NCBI RefSeq assembly: GCF_000187245.1
Contig: NC_027861.1
Location: forward strand, 1,054,001 to 1,118,000
Length of the DNA: 64,000 nucleotides
Source of the DNA: Ogataea parapolymorpha DL-1
Taxonomy: Eukaryota; Ascomycota; Pichiomycetes; Pichiales; Pichiaceae
Reading direction: 5' to 3'
Part shown: positions 57,660 to 64,000 of the stretch, in pieces
Position numbering within the stretch: position 1 is the stretch's first letter
Layout of the letters: the number at the start of each line of letters is the position of its first letter
Notes under the pieces: generated by a model
Told to the model about the DNA's origin: nothing
Database searches by the model: none
The model's input: only the letters and a program-made list of their open reading frames with translations
Position numbers and translations under genes: made by a program

Positions 57660-59138
57660 TCAGTTTTTCTCCGTGTCGAGTCTCTCGAGCTGCGTGACCT
57701 CGGTGATCGTGTCGTCCAGATGGTAGTGCACCTCGCCGTCGAATTTTTTGTCGATCTCCTCCAGTGTCAGGCCCTTGACCTCGACAAACGTCCACCAGAT
57801 AATCACCGCCTGTGCAAGATTGTACACACCGTTGATCATGTAGTATTTCCAAGAGATGTGGTCGAGCGCAATCGGAATCACGTACTGGTTGAAGAAGCCG
57901 AATCCGAACGTGACAACCTGCGAGAAGGCCATACCCTTCGTCCGGATACTGTAATTGACAATTTCCACGGGATACGACACGCACAGCGGCGTGTAGCTGA
58001 AAGAATAAGTGCCGCTGAACAGGAACACCATGAAAATTAGGGCGTTGGTGGCGTTGACGTTGGTTCCGTCCGAGTAGTACTTCTGAACTGCTCCCATAAT
58101 GAACAAACACACACCCATGAGCACTGTGGACCACAGCAGGATGAACACACGGCCAAGACCCTCGGTCAAATACGAGCCTGCGGAGGCAAAGAACAGGTTC
58201 GAGATCTGCAGACCGAGATTCAGCACGATTTGCCGTCTCGTCGACGTGTAGCCGGCATTTTCCAGGAACAGGCCCAAATAAGTGCCCACGATATTACTTC
58301 CGGTCAGCTGCGAGGCCACACCCATCCAGAAAATGATCCACAGTCTCCAGCGGTTGCCCCTGGTCTGCAGCATGGTCATCCAGCCGATCTTGTTCTCCTT
58401 CTCGTAGCGCAAGACCTGCTTGATTTCCTCAAACTCGAGGGCCACAAGCGGCGTCTCCTCGCCATTGCCGTGGTAATTTTTCAGAATTTGTAAGGCCTCG
58501 CTTTCGCGGTCGGTGTACACGAGGAACCGCGGAGTCTCTGGAATGAACGCCAGCAGCGGCAGACACAGCACAGATGGCGCGATCTGCCACAGCGAGATGC
58601 CTCTCCAAGCCCAGCTGGATTTTTCCGTGTAAGTGCCGAGCGAGATACCCGTGGTGATTATTGCCGCTAAGTACCAGCTGGCCATGTAAAGGCCGGCAAA
58701 GAAACCGCGGTGCTGCGGTTTGACCATCTCGGCGACATACGTTGGGGCGCTGACCGCGTTGATGGTGACGGCCACACCGATGATAATCCGGCCGACGATG
58801 AACATGGCTCTGTTGCGGGCACCGGTCTGCAAACCCACGCCCAAAAACGTCAGCACAGCAGCGATAAACATGCCCCCTTTGCGCCCCACGCGGCGAATAT
58901 CAATCAGCTGAGCAGCAAAAAAACCTCCGACAACAGACCCGATGTTGATGGCGGCGGAGAAAAGCCCCTCCATGCTGGAGTCCAGGTTGAAAAACTCCAG
59001 ATACTGGTCGATCATGTTAAGGTTGGTCATCATACTCTGGTCCACACCCATGGTGCAGCCGTTGATGATGGCGCACGCGAGTGCGATGGCCATGAGCTTG
59101 GCACTATTGACGTTCTTGGTGCCCATTATCTTTGACAT
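57660..59138 (-). CDS. Sugar transporter, MFS (hexose/lactose permease-like)
   Basis: 492 residues with 12 spans, MFS sugar porter family. Signatures are DIRRVGRKGGM after span 2, the PETPRFLVY motif ending the first half, and GVASQLTGSNIVGTYLG in span 7. YEKENKIGWMTMLQTRGNRWR resembles the central loop of Lac12-type and quinate-type permeases rather than Hxt proteins. The sugar is unknown. It is divergent from a nucleoside hydrolase over 154 bp, so ribose or another pentose is a candidate. ATG at 59138. Confidence 0.9.
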   Translation of the reverse strand: MSKIMGTKNVNSAKLMAIALACAIINGCTMGVDQSMMTNLNMIDQYLEFFNLDSSMEGLFSAAINIGSVVGGFFAAQLIDIRRVGRKGGMFIAAVLTFLGVGLQTGARNRAMFIVGRIIIGVAVTINAVSAPTYVAEMVKPQHRGFFAGLYMASWYLAAIITTGISLGTYTEKSSWAWRGISLWQIAPSVLCLPLLAFIPETPRFLVYTDRESEALQILKNYHGNGEETPLVALEFEEIKQVLRYEKENKIGWMTMLQTRGNRWRLWIIFWMGVASQLTGSNIVGTYLGLFLENAGYTSTRRQIVLNLGLQISNLFFASAGSYLTEGLGRVFILLWSTVLMGVCLFIMGAVQKYYSDGTNVNATNALIFMVFLFSGTYSFSYTPLCVSYPVEIVNYSIRTKGMAFSQVVTFGFGFFNQYVIPIALDHISWKYYMINGVYNLAQAVIIWWTFVEVKGLTLEEIDKKFDGEVHYHLDDTITEVTQLERLDTEKN

Positions 59139-59292
59139 ATTTATTGTTAAAAAAAACCAAGCAATGAAAAATGATGCGATAAAATTTTTTTCACGGGAAT
59201 TAAAAAAAAGATGGCCGTCGGTATCTCCGTCGGATAGCCAGCCATACGGGATTTACGAGATTTTAGCCTGCTAAACATTTATCTCTGTTTTT
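59139..59292. promoter_or_regulatory. Divergent promoter of sugar transporter and nucleoside hydrolase
   Basis: 154 bp. Two direct copies of CCGTCGG occur at 59215-59221 and 59227-59233, exactly 12 bp apart; each is a CCG-N1-CGG everted pair. Poly-A/T tracts flank the sugar transporter side. Confidence 0.55.
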
Positions 59293-60261
59293 ATGAGAAA
59301 GGTTGTAATCGACTGCGACCCGGGCATCGACGACGCCAGCGCGCTGCTGCTGGCGCTCGCGCCGGGAAACTTGGACGTCAGGGCCATCACCACCGTGTCG
59401 GGCAACCTTAGGGCCAGCTCCTGCACCCAAAACCTCAAGAAAGTGCTATCCATGATCAACCGGCTGGACGTGCCCATCGGACAAGGTCCTGAAAAGCCTC
59501 TCGTGCGCAAATACCCGCGCGACCCGTTCTCGCATGGGTCCGACGGCCTGGGCGACCTGGGCATGCCAGAGCTGTCCACAGAGCCGTGGGACGCTACCGG
59601 GAACAGCGTCGCTGTGGCGAGCGACCTGATCGTTGACACCGTTAATAAGCATGCGGGCAACATCAGCATCGTTTGCCTGGGCCCGCTGACGAACCTGGCG
59701 CTTGCCCTGATCAAGGACCCGGAGTTGCCCCGGAAAGTGGAGAAAGTGATCATTATCGGGGGCTCGTTTGGATTCTCGCCGTCGGAGGCCCTGCACGCGA
59801 CGGGCGACAACCCGGTGAGCGAGTGGAACATCTACGTGGACCCGGAGGCAGCAGAACTTGTGTGGGGGGCCAAGTTCAACCTGACTGCCATTGGCATGGA
59901 CATATTCTGTCAGCCTTGCATCGCGATGACGCAGAAGTACCAGGACAAGCTGGCCAAGTCGAAGTCTCCGGCGGCGACATTTGTGCTTGGCGTGCTTGCG
60001 TGGCTCAGACGCCGCGGCTTCGGCGACTACTGCGCCCTTATAGACTCGCTGGCGGTGGCATACGCCATCGACGAGTCCATCATGAAAACCGAGAAAGTCG
60101 ACTGTCTGGTGGAGACCAAGTCGGACATCGCGCTCGGCCAGATCGTGGTGGACCGCCGCAAAAACTTCAAGTGGCAGGACCTGCCCCAAATCGACGCCGT
60201 GGCCAGTGTGGACGGTGAAAAATATCTCGCCATATTGACCGACGGTTTTACCAAATATTAA
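59293..60261 (+). CDS. Inosine-uridine preferring nucleoside hydrolase (Urh1-like)
   Basis: 322 residues of the nucleoside hydrolase family. The N-terminal calcium-binding signature is VIDCDPGIDDASALLLAL. SHGSDGLGDLG follows, and the substrate-binding NPVSEWNIYVDPEAAE block is at about 175-192. The enzyme releases ribose from nucleosides; S. cerevisiae Urh1 acts on uridine and nicotinamide riboside. The usual catalytic positions appear intact. The next gene, a Zn2Cys6 regulator, begins only 15 bp after its stop. Confidence 0.93.
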   Translation: MRKVVIDCDPGIDDASALLLALAPGNLDVRAITTVSGNLRASSCTQNLKKVLSMINRLDVPIGQGPEKPLVRKYPRDPFSHGSDGLGDLGMPELSTEPWDATGNSVAVASDLIVDTVNKHAGNISIVCLGPLTNLALALIKDPELPRKVEKVIIIGGSFGFSPSEALHATGDNPVSEWNIYVDPEAAELVWGAKFNLTAIGMDIFCQPCIAMTQKYQDKLAKSKSPAATFVLGVLAWLRRRGFGDYCALIDSLAVAYAIDESIMKTEKVDCLVETKSDIALGQIVVDRRKNFKWQDLPQIDAVASVDGEKYLAILTDGFTKY

Positions 60262-60276
60262 AAATTCTGTACTCGT

Positions 60277-61827
60277 ATGAAAAAGAGCTCACCAAACAGG
60301 ACGCCCAAGTTCCACGTGCGGCGCGCCGCGCTCGCCTGCTCGCAGTGCCGCCGCTCCAAAACACGTTGCCACTACCTCAACAACGGCCAGACGTGTTTCC
60401 GGTGCACCAATCTGGGCATACGGTGCTCGCTTGCCGACGTCAACTTGACAGACTCGCTCATCTCGCAAAACACGGTTTCCTCGACGGAAAACGCCTCCAT
60501 CTCTCAGAAACTCGACGAGGTGCTCAGCAAGGTCGATTTACTGCTGGGCGTGCGCCGAGCCGCCGAGATGGTCGACCAGGAGCTCGACAACCAGCCCGAG
60601 GCGTCAAACCTGCTTGACAAGCTGTATTTCGACGTTACGCCGTTCCGGGACGTACGCCGCGCCGGCGATATGACACAGATCCCCTTCAACAAGGAATTGG
60701 CCCACGGGATCTGGCCGCTCGTGCTCCCGCACCCCAACGACGCCGACGTCGTCGCCAGCGGCCTGCTGTCCGAGTCGCTCGCCAACGAGCTCGTGCGGCT
60801 CGCTATCGACTTCTACGGCTTCTGGGGCGGCATCTACGCGGTGCCCCACAACTACGTCAACGAGCTGCGCACGCAGTGTCCGCTGCTGCTCGCCGTGCTG
60901 TGTCTGCTAGGATTACGCTTCTATCGCGGGCTTTTGCCCCAGAACATGGACGTTCTTGCGCGCTCGCTGCTCCACACGATCCAGCGGCTGCTCTCGGCGT
61001 CGATCCTCGTCGTCCCGCAAACAAAGTACCAAATCCAGGCGTTTCTGCTAATTGCGCTTTTTTCCATCTCGCTGTCGTACCAGGCTTTTTATTTCGACGG
61101 CTGGTTTCTGTCCGGCTACGCACTGCTGCACTACATCACGCGCGAAATGGACCTGAACCTGCTATCGGACCGGTTTAAGATGCACCCGGACCGCATCGAG
61201 AGTTTCCGGCTCTGGAACCAGCTCGCGCTCACGCATCTGTGCTACTGCATACTGTCAGGCCGGCCGTGTTTGATCGACACTTTGCGGCTCGACCAGTGCC
61301 GGAACATTCTGGATATCCCGTCTGCCTCGAGCTTCGATGGCCGCATCGTCAGCCAACTCTCCATTTTGCTCACACTGTACAACGCGTTGCAGTTCAAGGA
61401 GCCGCTCGAAACATCGCTCAAGGACCTCAAATCGTCGTTCAACGACTGGAAACATCTTCTCGAGCAGGACACCGTCGGGCCGGTAATCGTGATCACCTAC
61501 CGCTTCTCCAAGGTGATGCTGTACCGCAGAGCGTATCTGACGACGCTGGACCCGAAATTGATCCAGGATTTGGATAACGAGTGCGAGAAATTAATTAATA
61601 TTTTCAAGGACACGGATATCATGCTGCTGGTCAAGAGCAGCGACCTGATCAAGTTCTTCATGATGTTTGCCGCGCTGAACCTCGCGCAGCACGGCAAGAA
61701 CGGCCCCGTGCTGGCGACAACCGAGATCTGCCGCGCTTTCGAGCACAAAATGGTGTACTACAACCAGTTTGCGTCGATCTATCGGCGGCTGCTAGAGTCG
61801 GTTGTGCGGTCCTATGCTCAACCGTGA
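60277..61827 (+). CDS. Zn2Cys6 transcription factor
   Basis: 516 residues. The cluster has Cys21, Cys24, Cys31, Cys40, Cys43 and Cys50 (ALACSQCRRSKTRCHYLNNG then TCFRCTNLGIRC). A short coiled-coil follows (ISQKLDEVLSKVDLLLG), then a fungal-specific regulatory domain. It is GC-rich, with many codons ending in C or G. It has almost no room for its own promoter after the nucleoside hydrolase gene (15 bp), so it may start from within that gene. It is a candidate regulator of the sugar transporter/nucleoside hydrolase pair. Confidence 0.9.
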   Translation: MKKSSPNRTPKFHVRRAALACSQCRRSKTRCHYLNNGQTCFRCTNLGIRCSLADVNLTDSLISQNTVSSTENASISQKLDEVLSKVDLLLGVRRAAEMVDQELDNQPEASNLLDKLYFDVTPFRDVRRAGDMTQIPFNKELAHGIWPLVLPHPNDADVVASGLLSESLANELVRLAIDFYGFWGGIYAVPHNYVNELRTQCPLLLAVLCLLGLRFYRGLLPQNMDVLARSLLHTIQRLLSASILVVPQTKYQIQAFLLIALFSISLSYQAFYFDGWFLSGYALLHYITREMDLNLLSDRFKMHPDRIESFRLWNQLALTHLCYCILSGRPCLIDTLRLDQCRNILDIPSASSFDGRIVSQLSILLTLYNALQFKEPLETSLKDLKSSFNDWKHLLEQDTVGPVIVITYRFSKVMLYRRAYLTTLDPKLIQDLDNECEKLINIFKDTDIMLLVKSSDLIKFFMMFAALNLAQHGKNGPVLATTEICRAFEHKMVYYNQFASIYRRLLESVVRSYAQP

Positions 61828-61976
61828 TATTTATTCCCTTTGCTCCGCGGGCAAGAATTCGCTAATACATCCAACTTTAAACGATCGTCGCTAATGGTCC
61901 GTTATACGATCCACGGCTACAACATTCAGACGTACGTGCATTAGCTAATTAATTATTTTTTTATATTTCGGACTTG

Positions 61977-63443
61977 ATGGTAACCCGTCTCTCGTGCATC
62001 GCGTGCAAACAGCGAAAAACCAGGTGCGACAAGATCCACCCCACATGCTCGACCTGCGCAAGGCGCGGCGTGCCCTGCAAGTACCCGTCCACCTTCAGAA
62101 ACGTCCCGATCCGCACGCCAGGGCTCGCGAACTCCGTCTCGACTAACTCGCTCTCGGAACGCTACTACGGCATCACGTCCGCTAATCGCGTGGTTGAGGT
62201 GGCCGGGAGCCAACTGCCGAGCCGTGAACAGCCGATGAAAGAGGAATACCTCGATTTTCCGCTGCTCTTCGACGACAAGACCAAAACGCAGCACTTCATA
62301 ACCCAGGGTCTGCGGCTGTACGCCGAAACGGCCGAGTTTTGCTCGCACGAGCAGTTTCTGGACATTTACGAGCTCACGCACAACGTCGACCTGTTCCTCG
62401 AAACGCTCTCGTTCCCGTGCCGCACACTGTGCCAGCTGCTCGGCGTGCTGCTCGTTGGGGCCCGCTACAACCCACACTGCACACCCGAGACCTACGGCGT
62501 GCTCCACCGCGAGTTCTCGCGCGTCGGGCTTTTCACGGAGGACTGCATGGAGCTGATCCAGGCCCGCCTGCTGTTGCTCGAGCACTACGTGTACTCGCTC
62601 AAGATGGAGTCCACGTGGTCGCTGCTGTTCAGCATCGTGTGCGCCGCGTACGCTCTGGGGTATCACGTGCGCGAAACGGGCAACCACGCCGACGAGCGCA
62701 AATTTGTGCTCTGGCGCACCATCGTCTTCTACGACTGCCTCATCGGGTCCACGAACGGCCGCCCGAACGCCACGTCGTGTCTTCTGGACCCGGCCTCGTC
62801 CATGCTGTGCGACTTGATCCACCTCTACCGCGACACCAACCGCGCGTTCCAGGCCTACGGAAAAGACCCGGCGCTCTACGAGGCCCAGATTCTGCCGCTG
62901 GACAGCCGCATGTCCGCCGTGCTCGACCGCAAAACCGACACAGACCCGCTCCTCCTTCGCAGCTACCGCCTCCTGATCCTCACCAACCAGATCAAACTCC
63001 ACTACCCGTTCTTACGTAAGCACAGATATTCGCAGTACCAGCTGAACGGGCTGCTGTGCGCGTTTTCGTACGAGTTTGTGGATTTTGTGCGGTTTGCCAC
63101 GGAGAATGCGCCCGTGTCCTACGTTAAGTTGCGCGAGTCGTTCCCGTTCGTGTCCTGCCATACGTACCAGACCCTGGCGATTGTGATTGCCTGTATTAAA
63201 AAAGACCTACATGTTCTGGAGCCGCGGCTGTTCCAGTCGTTCCTGCTGATGAGCGAGCGGCTGCATGCGTTCGCCGACTTCCTGGACACGGACGAGCCGC
63301 TCAAACAGATTTTGGGCACGCTGCACGAGCTTGCAGGGCCGCAGAGCCAGCACTCTGTCGCGCCGCTACCGATCGAAAACCACTCCAGCTTCGTCCACGA
63401 TGACCCGTTTTTCTTCCAGATGTTCTATGCCAAGGAGGGGTGA
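61977..63443 (+). CDS. Zn2Cys6 transcription factor
   Basis: 488 residues. The cluster begins at once: Cys7, Cys10, Cys17, Cys24, Cys27 and Cys34 (RLSCIACKQRKTRCDKIHPT then CSTCARRGVPC), with the classic 2-6-6-2-6 spacing. The regulatory domain contains LSFPCRTLCQLLGVLLVGARY and LVLWRTIVFYDCLIGSTNGRP-like segments found in fungal-specific factors. The ATG is at 61977; an adjacent in-frame TTG at 61974 is ignored. Its TGA stop (63441-63443) directly touches the stop of the convergent transporter gene. Targets unknown. Confidence 0.9.
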   Translation: MVTRLSCIACKQRKTRCDKIHPTCSTCARRGVPCKYPSTFRNVPIRTPGLANSVSTNSLSERYYGITSANRVVEVAGSQLPSREQPMKEEYLDFPLLFDDKTKTQHFITQGLRLYAETAEFCSHEQFLDIYELTHNVDLFLETLSFPCRTLCQLLGVLLVGARYNPHCTPETYGVLHREFSRVGLFTEDCMELIQARLLLLEHYVYSLKMESTWSLLFSIVCAAYALGYHVRETGNHADERKFVLWRTIVFYDCLIGSTNGRPNATSCLLDPASSMLCDLIHLYRDTNRAFQAYGKDPALYEAQILPLDSRMSAVLDRKTDTDPLLLRSYRLLILTNQIKLHYPFLRKHRYSQYQLNGLLCAFSYEFVDFVRFATENAPVSYVKLRESFPFVSCHTYQTLAIVIACIKKDLHVLEPRLFQSFLLMSERLHAFADFLDTDEPLKQILGTLHELAGPQSQHSVAPLPIENHSSFVHDDPFFFQMFYAKEG

Positions 63444-64000
63444 CTATGCGTCGGGGGTTTTTTCTCTCGTTCTGTGGCCTCGTATATACACCGCAAGACA
63501 GCACAGCCAGCCCACAGAGGCCACCACGATCAGCACGTAGCCGCAGATGCGGAATTTTTCGTCCGTCTTGGCGCCGTTGCCCAGCACCGACGTGACCACC
63601 GCAAAACACAGACTCACGCCAACCTGGCCAAATGTCTGCAGCACGCCCGACACAAGCCCGCGCACGTCGGGGTCCGCTGCGCCGATCAGCACGCTCAGGG
63701 AATGCGGGAAGAAAAAGCTGCTGCCCGCGGACGAGAGCGCCTGCATGGGCACAATCCACCGCCAGTAGAAGTGGCTGTGGCTACTGTCCCATGTGGCACA
63801 GAATGCTGTCGAGGCCACGATCCCCGAGTAGCCCAGCATGAACGAGGCGTATGGCGGCAGAATATCGTTTTTCACGGACAGCAGCGTCGTCACGGCCACC
63901 ATGCCGATCAGGTTTGGGGCCAGCTTGACTGCGGATAATATCGGCGAGTTTTGCTCCACGTACTGGAAATACTCCGCGCACAGCGAGATGATTGCAAACA
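63444..64000 (-). CDS. MFS (DHA2-like) transporter, C-terminal part only
   Basis: At least 184 C-terminal residues are visible. The frame continues through the right window edge (FAIISLCAEYFQYVEQNSP is read upstream of the first non-ATG start-like codon), so the start is outside. Four or more spans are present, and the motif RGLVSGVLQTFGQVGVSLCFA matches the antiporter-type GxxxGxxQTxxQ segment of the DHA2 family. It ends with a charged tail (RGHRTREKTPDA). The substrate is unknown. It is convergent with the preceding Zn2Cys6 gene with no base between the stop codons. Confidence 0.85.
   Translation of the reverse strand, partial: FAIISLCAEYFQYVEQNSPILSAVKLAPNLIGMVAVTTLLSVKNDILPPYASFMLGYSGIVASTAFCATWDSSHSHFYWRWIVPMQALSSAGSSFFFPHSLSVLIGAADPDVRGLVSGVLQTFGQVGVSLCFAVVTSVLGNGAKTDEKFRICGYVLIVVASVGWLCCLAVYIRGHRTREKTPDA

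Overview
This window is nuclear DNA of a budding yeast. The genes are eukaryotic single-exon or nearly so, poly-A/T tracts precede many start codons, and three short introns carry GTAAGT/GTAGGT donors and TACTAAC-like branch points. There is a Pol III tRNA gene with an intron, and most proteins align with Saccharomyces cerevisiae genes. Compactness, moderate GC and gene content suggest a Pichiaceae methylotroph such as Ogataea (Hansenula) polymorpha or a relative. That species call is inference; the class-level call (Saccharomycotina) is secure.

The left part (1 to about 28.8 kb) is core housekeeping territory: NOP8 (5' end only), CTR9, a CCDC124-like protein, DSS1, ESF2, RIB4, DUN1, an L-2-hydroxyglutarate dehydrogenase-like oxidase, KIN28, an SSH4/EAR1-type Rsp5 adaptor, CYK3, an unrecognised gene with a 32-nt intron, tRNA-Ser(CGA), CDC8, a SAP-domain membrane protein, PHO23, GLY1, GUA1, PPT2, a carnosine N-methyltransferase-like protein, YTM1 and ERG12. 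Several gene sets here are also close together in S. cerevisiae: CTR9/NOP8/RIB4, DUN1/KIN28/CYK3, GUA1/ERG12 and PHO23/YNL092W.

The right part (about 28.9 kb to the end) changes character. It holds seven MFS transporters and one amino-acid permease, six regulators (five with a Zn2Cys6 cluster, one without), and catabolic enzymes: 5-oxoprolinase, an alpha/beta hydrolase, a PhyH-type dioxygenase, a glutamine-amidotransferase-like protein, two tandem isocitrate-lyase-fold proteins, an aminotransferase, an MDR oxidoreductase and a nucleoside hydrolase. This looks like an accessory, nutrient-scavenging and possibly subtelomeric region, with the chromosome end more likely to the right. GATAAG sites, typical of nitrogen-catabolite-repression GATA factors, recur in its promoters and are densest upstream of the PUT4-like permease.

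The most unusual finding is the divergent-promoter block around 44.1-49.1 kb. Two tandem isocitrate-lyase-family proteins have kept the fold and the Asp-rich metal motif. Both have replaced the KKCGH signature and several other active-site blocks with the same alternative residues. They sit beside a DAL5-type transporter, an aminotransferase-like protein and local zinc-cluster regulators, which suggests a dedicated catabolic pathway for an unidentified substrate.
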